The notes: generated by a model from the letters alone, not told the origin. Positions 26,194 to 41,119 are shown, counted from the first letter of the stretch. The stretch is 64,000 bases of DNA from Deltaproteobacteria bacterium (GCA_016713535.1 JADJOY010000009.1:124001-188000); one strand, 5' to 3'. A program made the numbers and translations.

Positions 26194-28259
26194 GTGTCGA
26201 TGGTGATCGCGCCGACCGAGGAGCCTGCTCCAGGGCGAGGCCGAGATCGGCGGGTGTGGGGCGTGCTTGCCCTGGTCGGCGCGGCCGCTGGGGCGTGGGT
26301 CTGGGCTCTCGCCCAGCGGCTGGGTCCGATCGTTTACCTACCGGTGTCGTGGGACGCATGGTTCGACGCGGATTCGGTCCGAACGTTCGAGAACATGACG
26401 CAGCGGACGAGTCTGCTGCTGCGTAGCGTCCTGCATCCGCTCGCGGGGTTGCTGGCGCGGGTCCCGTACCTGGCGCTCGAGAGCGTCACCGGGCTCGCGG
26501 GCCATCGGTGTGCACAGCTCGAGCTGGCGCTGATCGGCTCGGCAGTCGTCGTCACGTTCGCCACGCTGCTCCGAAGTCTGGGCTGCCGTTGGCTCGAATC
26601 GATGCTGCTCTCCGGCTTCCTCGCCGCGAGCTCCGCGTTCGTGCTGTTCGCGACCATTCCCGAGACGTTCGCGTTCGGCGCACTCACCACGATCGTGGCG
26701 TTGACGGTGGTGCTGCGCGCGCCCGATGGCTGGCGCGGTGACCTGGCCTGCGGCGGAGCGCTGGTGCTCGCGAGCGCCGCGACGGCGACCAACGTGCTCA
26801 CCCCGTTCGTGGCGATCGTGATGCTGCGACCGAAGCGCACCTGGCTCCGCACCGGCATCGTCGCGATCGTGCTCCTCGGGGCCGGGACCCTGGTTCAGTC
26901 CCGCTTGTTCCCGCTGGCGAATGCCTGGCCGAAGCAGGTCGTGGAAGGCCTCGCGCTCGCGCGGGTCCACCCCCAGGGCGTCGTATCCGAGGACCTGATC
27001 CCGAAACAGGACCTGCCGCACGTCGGCCGCGTGCTGCGGGCCTTCTTCGCTCACTCGACGGTGCTCCCGGAACCCCTGATGGGTCCGCGCGCCCCGGTGG
27101 TGCTCACGATCGTGCCGTCACCCCTGCCCACGCTGGGCGTGCAGGCGGCCTCGCTGGGCCGACTGACGCCCGTCGGGATGGTGGCGCTCGCCGGCTGGTG
27201 CGGGATCGGGGTGCTCGGGCTCGCCAACCTCTCACGGCGTAAGGCGGATCGGCTCGATGGGATCCTCGCGCTCGCCATGCTGGCGCAGCTGGTGCTCCAC
27301 GTCTTCGTGGGACGCGAGACGATCCTCTACGCGCTCCACTTCGAGCCGCTCTTGATCGCGCTCGCGGGCCGGCTCGCCACCCGTGGGCCCACTCGACGCA
27401 TCGCCGTACCCTTGATCGCCGTCACCGCGCTCCTCACCGCCGTCGCCAATCGCGCGGTCTTCGACCGCTCCGCGCTCGCGCTGAAGGAAGCGGCCCACGA
27501 CGTCGACCTCACGACGCCGCCACCCGCGCGGCGCTCGGCCGAACCGCCCGCCGTGGTCACGGCGGATCGAGCGCTGGCCTTCGCGGACCTGCCGATCGAT
27601 CTCGAGCTCGGTTGCGACGGCGGAGGTTGCCGCCCAAGGTGGGGGCGCCCTTGCGCGCGCTCGAGTTCGAGCCGGGTGTCTGGTCGGCGCTCGTCCGCGT
27701 CCGAGAAGCCGGCCGGTCCGGAATCCAATTGCACGTCGCAGGGAGCCCTGAAGAGGACGCCGCAGCGGGATCGGCACCGTGGCTTCGCTCCGAGCAAGCA
27801 GCGATCGTGCTCCTGCAACATCGATGGATCGTCGCGTTCTACCCCGATCCGATCGCGGTCGAGCTGAGAAACCAAGCCGGTGCCGCGTGCGGCGGCCTGC
27901 CGGCCCCGTGTTTCACCGCCGATCTCCCTCCGGGAAAGGCCTGGCGTATCGCGATCGCCGACGCGCTAGCGAAGCCGGCGTGGCAAGGCATGGGACCGCT
28001 TTCGGACCCGCGCGTCTGGCCGACCTTGCACGTCCATCGTCGCAAGGGCGACCCGGCGGGGCAGCGGGACCCGGCGGGCGAGGGTCTCTCAGAACCCGAA
28101 AATCAGATACGCGAGACCGGCGACGGCGGCGGTGCCGAGGAAGATCGAACGGTAGATCGTCCGGTAGGCGTAGGCGCCCTTCCGCTGCAACCCCCGCTTG
28201 GCCCACACGGCCAGGGCACCAGCGTGCAGGGCACCGCCGGCGACGAACGGGATCGCTAG
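26194..28259 (+). CDS. Multipass membrane protein, GT-C/mannosyltransferase-like (frameshifted)
   Basis: The GTG at 26194 (ATG at 26200 also possible) opens a protein with about ten helices. The first loop contains SWDAWFDADSVRTFENM, an acidic pair where GT-C enzymes have their catalytic Asp. Frame 1 is convincing to about 27635; clear coding sequence then continues two frames over (LRALEFEPGVWSALVRVREAG, HRWIVAFYPDPIAVELRNQAG). That frame stops only at 28257-28259, 171 bases into the convergent UbiA gene, so the natural end is probably nearer 28080 and another indel may be present. It starts 27 bases after the preceding GT-C-like gene. Substrate unknown. Confidence 0.5.
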
Positions 28260-28991
28260 CGAGCCCGGCCACCATCCAGCGAGCCACGCGGCCGCGTTCA
28301 CTACGTAGAACACGGCGAACCCTGCCGTACCGAGCCAGATCGAGCGCTCGACTCCATGGCGCACCGCCAGGGTCTTCAGTCCAGCGCGAGTGTCGGCTTC
28401 GTGATCCACCACCTCGTGGTGAAGGTGACCCGTGACAAACAGGATGCCGAGCAACACGGCGCCCACGAGGGGGGTCGGCTGAGTGATGCGGGCGCCAGCA
28501 CCGGCGGCATAGAACGCCGTGGCGCCGACGAAGTGCAGCACCGACGCGATGCCGGGGCGCTCTTTACCGCGATACCACCGGTTGCTGTAGAAGAAGCCGG
28601 CGGCCAAGACTGCCACCGAACTCCACACCGCCATCGTCCCGAAGTGGGCGAAACCCGCCACACCAAACACCGCGAGCGCGCCCATCAGAACCCGCATCAC
28701 CGGCTCGGTCACACGACCCGACACCAGCGGGTGATCGGCCACGCGATCGTTGTGTCGGTCGCCGTGAAGGCCTTCCAGGCTGTTGTAGACGTACGCCGCG
28801 CCGGCGATGCAGAAGCTCGCGATCAACGTCCACGCCAGGTCTGGTACGTCGGCCAGAGCGAGGCGGCTGGGACGGCCGAGTACGAACCCCGCCATCGGAA
28901 AGGCCGTCATCAGCAGAACTTCCGCCGGGCGGAGCGCGCGCCAATGATCAACCACGAGCCGCGCAACGCGGTTGTCGTGGCCGGAGCTCAT
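28089..28991 (-). CDS. UbiA-family membrane prenyltransferase
   Basis: A 300-residue integral membrane protein. The first Asp-rich site is YNSLEGLHGDRHNDRVADHPLVSG in two parts (Asn70, Asp78, Asp82), the second HHEVVDHEADTRAGLKTLA; these bind Mg-prenyl diphosphate in the UbiA superfamily. About eight hydrophobic helices lie around them. The first motif is NxxEGxxxD rather than the strict NDxxDxxxD, as in homologues acting on non-quinone acceptors. ATG 28991 is chosen; the frame is open to 29126 but the extra residues are not hydrophobic or family-like. The neighbouring GT-C genes suggest a role in a prenyl-linked glycan or lipid (inference). Confidence 0.75.
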   Translation of the reverse strand: MSSGHDNRVARLVVDHWRALRPAEVLLMTAFPMAGFVLGRPSRLALADVPDLAWTLIASFCIAGAAYVYNSLEGLHGDRHNDRVADHPLVSGRVTEPVMRVLMGALAVFGVAGFAHFGTMAVWSSVAVLAAGFFYSNRWYRGKERPGIASVLHFVGATAFYAAGAGARITQPTPLVGAVLLGILFVTGHLHHEVVDHEADTRAGLKTLAVRHGVERSIWLGTAGFAVFYVVNAAAWLAGWWPGSLAIPFVAGGALHAGALAVWAKRGLQRKGAYAYRTIYRSIFLGTAAVAGLAYLIFGF

Positions 28992-29414
28992 CGCGACTTC
29001 ACGAGCCTGGCCAACGGCCGGATTCGATGCATCGGCGCCGTCGTCGATCGATGCGGCGCGCGAGCCGTCTGGTTGGGATGCTGCGCTCACGGGTTTCCAG
29101 AACTGAAGGGCCTCGAACTCCCCCAAGTAGAGCGCCCCAACCGCGATGCGTCTACGCCCTCGATCCCGCCCGGTTCGGCAACGACCATCAGGCTCGTGTC
29201 TTCATCGACTCTGGCACTCGTAGCAGGCCTCAGCCCGGCGCTCCATCGCCTGCAGCCGAGGGGAGACTGCGGCAGCACCTTTCACCCTTTTGGATCGCCG
29301 CGCCCCGCTTGACTGCATGGCCCGGTGAACGGCGCGTGAGCCGCCTCGCTCGACCTTGGATGCGAGCGCGAGCCGGCGCATGCTCCGCCCGCGCCTCGGC
29401 GGCTCCGTCAGATC
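28992..29414. other. Intergenic, possible gene remnant
   Basis: No complete gene. On the minus strand, broken coding-like stretches (VVAEPGGIEGVDAS in one frame, GEFEALQFWKPVSAASQPDG in another) could be the end of a lost or frameshifted gene upstream of the UbiA gene. Nothing else was seen. Confidence 0.25.
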
Positions 29415-30961
29415 ATGAACGACTCGAACAATCACTTTCCTGGAATCCACGTGCGAGCGGTGCGCTGGGCCCTGATCGTCGCGTTGCTCGCGTACGGCGC
29501 CCTGTTGTGGATCTACCGGGCCGACGTCGCGGGCGGCGCGGACAGCTCGGGCTACCTCAACGCGGCCCGGCTGCTGAGCCACGGCGCGATCCGGGTGGAA
29601 CCCCGGATTCCACCGGGGGTCAGCGAGGATCCGCGGATCTTCAAGGCGTTCATCCCCTTCGGGTTTCGCGCGGGGCTCGACGATCGAACGATGGTGCCGG
29701 TCTATTCGATCGGTCTACCCATCCAGATGGCAGCAGCGACGATGGTGCTGGGCGAGGCACACGGACCGTTCGTGATCGTGCCGCTGCTCGCGATCCTCGG
29801 CGTGGCGCTGGTGTACAAGCTGGGCCGTCAGTTCGGCCTGCCGCGAAGCGGCGCCGCTTTCGGTGCGATGGTGCTCGCGGCGAGCCCGATCTACGTCTTC
29901 CAGGGCCTGCAGCCGATGAGCGATCTGCCATCGACCGTGTGGGTGCTCGCGGCGATCGTCGCCGCGCTCGAGGCGCATCGCGATCCGCGCTTCAGCTTCC
30001 TGGCAGGCTTCGCGTTCGGACTGGCCGTCGTCACCCGGCCGACGAGCACCCTCGCCGTGCTCGGGCTGCTGTTCGCGATGCCGTGGAACCTGCGGTCGTT
30101 CGTGCTGGTCGGTTTGGGCGGCCTGCCGTGGGCGGCGTTCCTTCTCGGGTTCAACACGCTCGCATACGGCAACCCTTTCCAGACGGGTTACGGGTCGAAC
30201 AGCCAGGCCGCGATCTACATGTCGTTGGGATTCCTACCCGAGCGCCTGCGCCATTACGCGTTGTGGATGGCGGCGCTTTTCACGCCGTGGCTGCTCGCGG
30301 GTTGGTTCGCGTCACCAGCGGTGCGCAGCATCGACCCAAGCGACGCGCGCTGCTGATCACCTGGCTCGTCACCTATGTCGCCTTCTACGGCATGTACAAG
30401 ATCTACGACCAGTGGTGGGCGACGCGCTTCCTCCTCCCGGGTGCGCCGGCGCTGATCGTGGGTGGCCTGGTCGCGGTGCACCGTGCGATGCGCTGGTGGA
30501 TCGAGCGCGGCGGCGAGACACAAGCACGGCGGCGAACGATGTACGTCACGACGGCCATGGTCGCGGTGATCTCCTTGGTGTGGCTAGGCGTCGCGAATGT
30601 TCGGCTGAGAACGTTCGCGATTCGCGATCAGGAGCGGATCTACCGCGAGTCGGTGCGCTGGGCGGCGGAGCGCATACCCCCGGGCAGCGTCGTGGTCACC
30701 GGGCTGGTGAGCGGCGCGGCGTTCTACTACTCGGACCTGACGGTCGTGAATCAGGCGACGGTCGGCACCCGATTCCTCGTGAAGATTCGCAAGGAGACCG
30801 AACCCAACGGCCACCCCTGGTACGCGCTCCTCTTCCCAGGCGAAATCATCGAGGTGAAGCAGAAGATTCCGGGCGATTGGCAGAGGCTCGGCAACTTCGC
30901 GCACGTCGAGCTCTGGCAGCGAGTGCCCAAGATCAACGGCGATCCGGCGGGAGATCCGTCC

Positions 30962-30991
<30 letters not shown>
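29415..30991 (+). CDS. GT39-like membrane glycosyltransferase (frameshifted)
   Basis: About 525 residues if repaired. First helix VRWALIVALLAYGALLWIY, then the periplasmic loop GADSSGYLNAARLL with the Asp expected of GT-C/PMT-type enzymes; later FQGLQPMSDLPSTVWVLAAI and many helices. After the break the sequence continues as ITWLVTYVAFYGMYKIYDQWWATRFLLP and a soluble C-terminal domain. The switch lies near 30340 (after WFASPAVRS, resuming RRALLITW). Homologues transfer sugars from polyprenyl phosphate. The last 30 bases overlap the convergent toroid gene. Confidence 0.6.
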
Positions 30992-34836
<3,845 letters not shown>

Positions 34837-34879
34837 GGTGCGTCCTCCAGGAAAGCGGTCTTCGGGCTCACGATCGCGA

Positions 34880-36398
34880 TCAAGCCGCGCTACGCGCGAA
34901 GTCGACCTTGTACTCGTCGACCGCCTTGTTGATCGACGCCTTGAGGTCGTCCGTCAGGGTCTTGCCATCGCGGATCTTGGAGAAGATGTCCGGGTAGCGA
35001 GCATCGATGAAGGAGTGGAGGCCCCTTCTCGAAGGCGCCGATCTTCTCGACCGGCACGTCGTCGAGCCTTCCGGTGGTGCCCGTGAAGATCGACACGATC
35101 TGGCGCTCCACCGGCATCGGCTGATACTGGCCCTGCTTCAGGAGCTCGACGAGGCGCTGGCCGCGGTTGAGCTGGTGCTGCGTCGCCTTGTCGAGGTCGC
35201 TTCCGAACTTCGCGAACGCCTCCATCGCGCGGTACTGCGCGAGGTCGAGGCGGAGCGTGCCGGCGACCTGCTTCATCGCCTTGATCTGGGCGTTACCACC
35301 CACGCGTGACACCGAGATACCGACGTTGATGGCGGGGCGGACGCCCGAATAGAAGAGGTCCGTCTCGAGGAAGATCTGGCCGTCGGTGATGGAGATGACG
35401 TTGGTCGGGATGTAGGCCGAGACGTCACCGGCCTGCGTCTCGATGATCGGCAACGCGGTCAGCGAGCCGCCGCCACGCTCCTTGCTCATCTTCGCGGCGC
35501 GCTCGAGCAGGCGGCTGTGGAGGTAGAAGACGTCGCCGGGGAAGGCCTCGCGTCCAGGCGGCCGCCGCAGGAGCAGCGAGAGCTGGCGGTACGCGACGGC
35601 GTGCTTCGAGAGGTCGTCGTAGATGCAGAGCGCGTGGCGTCCGCTGTCGCGGAAGAACTCGCCCATCGTCACACCGGTGTAGGGCGCGATGAACTGGAGG
35701 GGCGCCGGATCGCTCGCGTTGGCGCACACGACCGTCGTGTACTCCATGGCGCCTTCCTTGCGGAGGCGGTCCACGACGCGCGCCACGGTCGACTGCTTCT
35801 GGCCGATCGCCACGTAGAAGCAGTAAACGCCCTGCCCCTTCTGGTTGATGATCGTGTCGAGGGCGACGGCGGTCTTGCCGGTCTGACGGTCACCGATGAT
35901 GAGCTCGCGCTGGCCGCGGCCGACGGGGATCATGCCGTCGATCGCCTTGAGGCCGGTCTGCAGCGGCTCCTTGACGGGCTCGCGGGCGACGATGCCGGGG
36001 GCCTTGATCTCGATGCGGCGGAACTCGTTCGATGCGATCGGGCCGAGGCCGTCGACCGGCACACCGAGCGCGTTCACCACGCGGCCGACCACGCCCTCGC
36101 CCACCGGTACCTCGGCGATGCGGCCGGTGCGCTTGACCGTGTCGCCTTCCTTGACGTGGTGGGTCTCGCCGAAGAGCGCGGCGCCGACGCTGTCTTCCTC
36201 GAGGTTGAGCACCATCGCGTACAAGTCGCCGGGGAACTCGATGAGCTCGCCCGCCATCGCCTTGTCGAGCCCATGGATCCGCACCACACCGTCGGCCACG
36301 AAGAGCACGGTGCCGGTTTCCGCGACCTCGACGCCACGGTCGTAGTTGCGGATGCGGTCCTTGATGATGCTGGAGATCTCTTCGGCCCTGAGCTGCAT
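34880..36398 (-). CDS. atpA: F1Fo ATP synthase alpha subunit (frameshifted in assembly)
   Basis: About 505 residues: the regulatory nucleotide-binding subunit of F1. P-loop [13 protein letters not shown], catalytic-interface Arg region [14 protein letters not shown], and [30 protein letters not shown] are intact. Near 35023 the frame slips: FEKG should be followed by [13 protein letters not shown] (one G too many in the GGGG run); the correct frame ends [13 protein letters not shown] with TGA at 34880-34882. A sequence error is the likely cause. It starts 51 bases after atpH. Confidence 0.93.
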
Positions 36399-36449
36399 CG
36401 ATTACCCCCGAGGATTCGTCGCTGGTGGTTCGCGCGGTCGTCGTCGCGG

Positions 36450-37001
36450 TCAGCCGTGCGAGGAATCGGACATGGCGCGCTTGATACCTTCCAGTTGCGT
36501 CCGGATGCTGCTGTCGAAAAGGGTGTTGCCGACCCGGGCGACGAGGCCGCCGATCAGGCTCGGGTCCTCGCGCGTCTCGAGGAGCACGCGCTTGCCGGTC
36601 ATCTGCTCGAGCTTCGTTCGCACCGCGGCGAGCTGATCGTCGCTCAGCGGACGCGCGCTCACGACCTCACCGCGGAGCTGGCCCTGGTGCTCATCGGCGA
36701 GCTCGCGGAAGCACGTCGCGCTGGCCGCGAAGGCCGTCATGCGGTTGCGGTCGATCAGGAGCTGCACCAGGTTCCGCACCAGCGGGCCGGTGCCGAGCCG
36801 GTCCGCGACGGCCCCGAACACGTTCTTTCGGAGCTCGGCGGTGTTGGTCGGGAAGGACAGCACTTCGCGGAGCTCCTCCGAGCCCTTCATCGTGGCGGCG
36901 AGAGCGTCGAGCTCCCCGGCCACTCGTTCCACCGAGCCATCCTCGAGTGCCAGTTCGAACAGCGCCCTGGCGTAGCGGCGTCCGACGCGATCCTCGATCA
37001 C
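36450..37001 (-). CDS. atpH: F1Fo ATP synthase delta subunit
   Basis: A 183-residue peripheral-stalk subunit. N-terminal [17 protein letters not shown] and C-terminal [27 protein letters not shown] are the two family signatures. The GTG start at 37001 overlaps the atpF stop (GTGA), indicating coupling. An upstream open stretch is a shadow of atpF. Confidence 0.93.
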   Translation of the reverse strand: MIEDRVGRRYARALFELALEDGSVERVAGELDALAATMKGSEELREVLSFPTNTAELRKNVFGAVADRLGTGPLVRNLVQLLIDRNRMTAFAASATCFRELADEHQGQLRGEVVSARPLSDDQLAAVRTKLEQMTGKRVLLETREDPSLIGGLVARVGNTLFDSSIRTQLEGIKRAMSDSSHG

Positions 37002-37603
37002 GACCGCACCCCCTCGGTGGTGGTGAACTCGCGCACCAACCGGTCCTGATCCGCGTCGGAGAAGGCGTCGCGAAGGATCGACGCGGCCTCGCGCGCCGCG
37101 GACTCGGTGACCTCGCGAGAGAGGTCCTCGCGCGCCCGGCGAACTTCCTGCTCCACCATGAGCGTGGCCTGCGAGCGGATCCGCTTCGCGGTCTCCTCCG
37201 CAGCCTCGATGATGCGGGCGCGCTCGGCCTCGGCGCCGCGTAGCGTGTCGTCGAGGATGGCCTTCACGTCCGACTCGACGCGCCCGATCTTGGCCTCGAG
37301 CTCCGCGAGCTTGGCGCGCGCCTCGTCGCGCAGCTTTTCGGCCGCGCGCAGATCGCCGAGGACCTTCTCCTTGCGATCCGCCAGGAACGTGTTCATGGCG
37401 GGAAGGCCCTTCCAGACCAGAATCCCGATCAGCAGCGCGAAGTTGACCCAGTACCACATGAGGCTGCCGGGGCCGGGAGCGTGTCCGCCCGCCTCGGCAC
37501 CCTCGCTAGCCAGCGCGGCGACCGGCACCATCCCCAGCGCGGTCGCCACCGCGACGTCATGCAGCCTGCGGAGGTTCAGCATCGGCATCCTCCCCCGCGC
37601 CAT
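36998..37603 (-). CDS. atpF: F1Fo ATP synthase b subunit
   Basis: A 201-residue peripheral-stalk subunit. A single membrane helix ([24 protein letters not shown], read in parts) is followed by a long charged coiled coil. Unusually, it is preceded by a signal-peptide-like N-terminus (about 13-31, [17 protein letters not shown]), an extension I recall from some deltaproteobacterial b subunits. The ATG at 37603 overlaps the upstream stop (TGATG); an internal ATG at 37582 with GGGAGG upstream is an alternative. Confidence 0.9.
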   Translation of the reverse strand: MARGRMPMLNLRRLHDVAVATALGMVPVAALASEGAEAGGHAPGPGSLMWYWVNFALLIGILVWKGLPAMNTFLADRKEKVLGDLRAAEKLRDEARAKLAELEAKIGRVESDVKAILDDTLRGAEAERARIIEAAEETAKRIRSQATLMVEQEVRRAREDLSREVTESAAREAASILRDAFSDADQDRLVREFTTTEGVRS

Positions 37604-38046
37604 CACGGCGCCCGTCCCAGCACGCGAGTCGCCATTTCTTGCGCCAGCCCGCGCGCTTCCGCGGCAAGCGACGCCCGGGCCGCGGCAAGCTGCGTACCGA
37701 GCTCCTCGCGCGCCGTATCGAGCTGAGCCTCGGCGCCATCGAAGGCCGCAGCAAGCACCGTCTGCTCGTGGGTACGGGCGGCGCCGCGGATCTCCTGCCG
37801 GCGCGCTTCCGCCTGCTCGCGCGCCTTCGCGATCCGCTCCTCGTAGCTGGCGCGGTGCTCGCTGGCGAGCTGTGCCTCGCGGGCGGCGGTGTCGCGGGTG
37901 TCGGAGACGCGCTTCTCGCGGCCGCTGTGGCTGCCGGAGAACGGCTTCAAGATGAACGTGTTGATGATCCCGATGGCGACGAGGAAGACCAGCACCTGGA
38001 TCAGCACTGGCACGACGTGGGGGGCGATCGCTTCCCAGCTCACCAT
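37603..38046 (-). CDS. F1Fo ATP synthase b' subunit
   Basis: A 147-residue second b-type subunit. Membrane helix at 9-35 (HVVPVLIQVLVFLVAIGIIN), then charged coiled coil (residues 43-140), ending MATRVLGRAP. Separate b and b' genes occur in photosynthetic bacteria and in several deltaproteobacterial lineages. It is the first gene of this operon; a, c and i subunits are not in the window, so Fo is split as in many of those lineages. Confidence 0.85.
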   Translation of the reverse strand: MVSWEAIAPHVVPVLIQVLVFLVAIGIINTFILKPFSGSHSGREKRVSDTRDTAAREAQLASEHRASYEERIAKAREQAEARRQEIRGAARTHEQTVLAAAFDGAEAQLDTAREELGTQLAAARASLAAEARGLAQEMATRVLGRAP

Positions 38047-38341
38047 CGTTTGGCCCCGTCTCGGCGCGCGCTGGGGCGTGCGCCTCAAGGCTTCGTCGGC
38101 AGGGACGGCCTTCGTCCCGCCGTGGCTGGTGCGTCCGGACCCGCTCACGCCGTTCGGGCGCCGCCGGACCCCAGTTTCGAAGCTGCTTTTTCTTGAAGTC
38201 GCGGGCGGTTGCGACCGCCGAACGCGACTGGAAGACGGGCCGATGTAGCATACGGCGGAGGGGCCGTCAAACCTCTCTGATCGGTTTCGACGCGGTGCAC
38301 CAAACCGGTCGACGAGCGCGCGTCCAGCGCCGGATTCCGGA
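38047..38341. other. Intergenic region upstream of the ATP synthase operon
   Basis: About 295 bases with no gene. It must hold the atp promoter on the minus strand, but I could not pick out convincing -35/-10 elements. Confidence 0.4.
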
Positions 38342-39260
38342 TCAGGGCAGGGAGAACCCTCCGGCCGAGGTCGCCCCAGACGACGTGAAAGGAATGAAGG
38401 GGGGATTGATGACCTCGACGAACGCGGGACCGGCCTCGAGCCCGGCGGGGCGGCTGAACCGGAGCTCGCCGTGCTTCACCATCGTGAGCGCGACGCGCGG
38501 CTCGCCTCCCGCGTGGAGACCCGCATTGCGGCGACCGGTTCGGCTCGAGCGCGGTGGGACGAGCGGCGACGACGAGCCGAGCGATATCCACTCCGCGATG
38601 CCGCGGTTTCTCCGGTTCGGAGGTGTTCGCCATCAAGCCCGTGCTCTCGAACACCTGGCCGACTTCGACGATCGGGTCGCCTTCTCGCCAGTCCGCGAGA
38701 TCGTGGAGAGCCGACCAGCTCGCGAACGCGACCGGCCGACCGACGACGAGCTGAGTCCAGAAGCGGTGGATCAGCGCGACCTGTTCGGACTCGGATCCAT
38801 GGAGAGTCGGATACCCGGGGAACGCGCGGCGCGAGGGCCAGCCGAGCTCGGTAAATGCGCAGGGCGTACGGACCCAGCGATCGATCGGGGCGAAGTAGTC
38901 GGCCGGGACATCGGCGACCGCCTCGAACCGCAGGAAGCGATAGGACGTGAAGCCGACGAAGTCGACGGAGGGAACGCTCGCGACGTAGTCAGCCGGATTC
39001 GGCAGCCCGAGAAGGTGATCGTACTGGAAGACCGTGAAGACCAGCGTGCCGGTGTGGAGATCGTGGATCACGTCCGCGAGATGGCTCACGAGCGCCGCCA
39101 CCTCCACGTAGGGCGTCTCGTTGTCGATCTCGTTGCCGATTCCGATGTACGGTACCGCGTGCTCGAGCGCCAGGTTCGCCAGCATCTGCTCCAGCTTGGC
39201 GGTCCGCGCGGGGTTTCCGAGCGCCGAGGTCACCCGAAGACCGGTACGGGGACGGCGCCC
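38342..39260 (-). pseudogene. Broken glycoside-hydrolase-like TIM-barrel gene
   Basis: Clear coding sequence from about 39250 to 38342: AVPYIGIGNEIDNE (Asn-Glu, acid/base position), ADYVASVPSVDFVGFTSYRFL, PCAFTELGWPS (nucleophile Glu position), QVALIHRFWTQLV, as in clan-A-type glycosidases of the GH53/GH-like kind. The first third of the barrel is missing; the open frame continues to an ATG at 39437 but that part has no family character. Near 38605 the frame shifts again (MANTSEP continuing as RNRGIAEWISLG) to a tail ending SGATSAGGFSLP and a TGA at 38342-38344. Either a decaying gene or a badly assembled one. Confidence 0.5.
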
Positions 39261-39507
39261 GAGGAATCCGCGGATTGTTCGCCGCGAGGCGGCGGAGACA
39301 GGCGACACCGGCTCGCGCGCCGCGCCGGAGCTGGCTTCCGCTGAGGATGGAGACGGCTGACTATGGAGAGCCCGCCTGACCGCCCGAGCGACGGTGGCGA
39401 GTGGCACTCCCAGTCGGTCTACCACCCTCATACGCACCTTCGGTGCGAAGGGGGAAAGGCCGAGCGCTCGAGAGGGCTACCCCTCGAGCGCTCGTGGGCG
39501 GTCTGGA

Positions 39508-40095
39508 TCAGCCGACGTTCTCTTTCGCTTCCTTGGTGTGCGCGGGCGCGCGCTCGCTCGCCGGCGCCTCTTCCTTGCGCCCGAGCGGCTTCACCTGCGC
39601 CTGGGCCTTGGCACCGATGTTCTCCATCGTGCAGGTGCCCTCGAAGATCACACCTTCCTCGATCACCAGCGCTGGCGCGAGGATGTTCCCGTAGAGCTTG
39701 CCCGGGGCGCGGATCTCGACCTTCTTGGTCGCATGGATGTCACCGCGAACCGTGCCGCGGACCACGATCGACGTGGCGTGGATCTCGGCCATCACCTCGG
39801 CCGTGTCACCGATCACCAGCGTGTCCTTGGCGTGGATCTCGCCGTCGACGCGGCCGTCGACGCGCACGGTCCCCTCGAAGTTGAGCTTGCCCGAGATCTT
39901 GCTGCCCTTGCCGAAATACGCACTGACCTCGCCCGAGGCCTTGCTCTCCATCGGCGGCGCCACGACCGGCGCCGGCTCCCGGAGCTGTGGCTCGGGGCGG
40001 GGGGGCTCCGGGGCGGACGCGCGCGGCGGAACGACTTCCCGCGAATCCTGGTCCCGCAGCTGCTTGTTGCGATCGTCCGTCGAGCGTCCGAACAT
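39508..40095 (-). CDS. Bactofilin
   Basis: A 195-residue cytoskeletal polymer-forming protein. A Pro/Arg-rich N-terminal tail (about 1-55) leads to the beta-helical core: AYFGKGSKISGKLNFEGTVRVDG, then short repeats at roughly six-residue spacing (GRVDGEIHAKDTLVIGDTAEV, in parts), and a charged tail ending AHTKEAKENVG. Myxococcus carries bactofilins beside parABC, where they help place the segregation machinery; the same neighbourhood here suggests a similar role. It lies 112 bases downstream of parB on the same strand. Confidence 0.9.
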   Translation of the reverse strand: MFGRSTDDRNKQLRDQDSREVVPPRASAPEPPRPEPQLREPAPVVAPPMESKASGEVSAYFGKGSKISGKLNFEGTVRVDGRVDGEIHAKDTLVIGDTAEVMAEIHATSIVVRGTVRGDIHATKKVEIRAPGKLYGNILAPALVIEEGVIFEGTCTMENIGAKAQAQVKPLGRKEEAPASERAPAHTKEAKENVG

Positions 40096-40207
40096 TCCCC
40101 ATCCTCCTCTTGGTGAGAGTCAACCTTCTAGCGTTTCCCCGCCACTGGTGCAAGGGCGTTTTGGGACCCGCAATAACACTGATTTCAACCGGAAAATTAA
40201 TAGCGAA

Positions 40208-41107
40208 TCACTCCGCAATTCCGACCAGTTTTTCTCGGATCCGGTCGAAATCCTCCAGGCTTGCGTACACGATTTCCACCTTGCCGCCGGAGCCACGTCG
40301 AGCGGGCGTGATCCGCACCCTCAAGGTGAGCGACTGCTCGAGCTCACGCTCGGCGGCGCGGATGTCGGGCGAGCTCGAGCGCCCCTTCGCCACCGCCTTC
40401 GGCCGGGTACGTCGATGGCCCTGCACGCGGCGCTCGAGCTCGCGTACCGAGAGCGCCTCCGCCACCACCTCGTGAGCCAGCTTGAGCTGCTGCTGCTCGG
40501 AGTCGAGCCCGAGCAGCGCTCGTCCGTGCCCCGTCGAGAGCTCGCCGCCCGCGAGAAGCGCGCGCACCTCGGGCGGGAGCTTGAGCAGGCGGATCGAGTT
40601 GGTGACGGTGACCCGATCCCTGCCGATGCGTGACGCCACATCCTCGTGGCTGAGCCCCGACGACTCCACCAGCTTGTGGAGCGCCTCCGCTTCCTCGATC
40701 GGATCGAGATCCGCGCGCTGGAGGTTTTCGATGAGCGAGATCTCGAAGCTCGCCCCCTCGTCGACATCGGTGACGACGACCGGGATCTCGGCGAGGCCCG
40801 CCGCGCGCGCAGCCCGCCAGCGCCGCTCCCCGGCGATGATCTCGTAGCCGGTGGGCGTGGCGCGCACCAGGATCGGCTGGAGGACGCCGCGGTCGCGCAC
40901 GGTCGCCACCAAGCTCTCGAGCGCCGTCGCGTCGAACCGCTTGCGGGGCTGGTTCGGGTTCGGCCGGAGCTGCTCGACCGGCACCGAGATCAGCCGGCGT
41001 CCGGTGGCCTCGGGCGCCTTGTCGCGGATCAGAAGCCCGAGCCCGCGTCCGAGACCCTGGTGTCGCATGGTGCGATCGGGGGATTGCATGCCACTCGCTC
41101 CTTCCAT
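40208..41107 (-). CDS. parB: Chromosome-partition protein ParB
   Basis: A 299-residue CTP-dependent DNA clamp that loads on parS. N-terminal basic tail RHQGLGRGLGLLI (ParA-activating motif), CTPase motifs GYEIIAGERRWRAARAAGL and ENLQRADLDPIEEA, helix-turn-helix SHEDVASRIGRDRVTVTNSIRLL, and a C-terminal dimer domain. Start 41107 has GGAGGATCC upstream; an ATG at 41089 (MQSP) also has a good site. It begins 12 bases after parA. Two parS sites lie 1 and 3.6 kb away. Confidence 0.95.
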   Translation of the reverse strand: MEGASGMQSPDRTMRHQGLGRGLGLLIRDKAPEATGRRLISVPVEQLRPNPNQPRKRFDATALESLVATVRDRGVLQPILVRATPTGYEIIAGERRWRAARAAGLAEIPVVVTDVDEGASFEISLIENLQRADLDPIEEAEALHKLVESSGLSHEDVASRIGRDRVTVTNSIRLLKLPPEVRALLAGGELSTGHGRALLGLDSEQQQLKLAHEVVAEALSVRELERRVQGHRRTRPKAVAKGRSSSPDIRAAERELEQSLTLRVRITPARRGSGGKVEIVYASLEDFDRIREKLVGIAE

Positions 41108-41119
41108 CGGATCCTCCGG

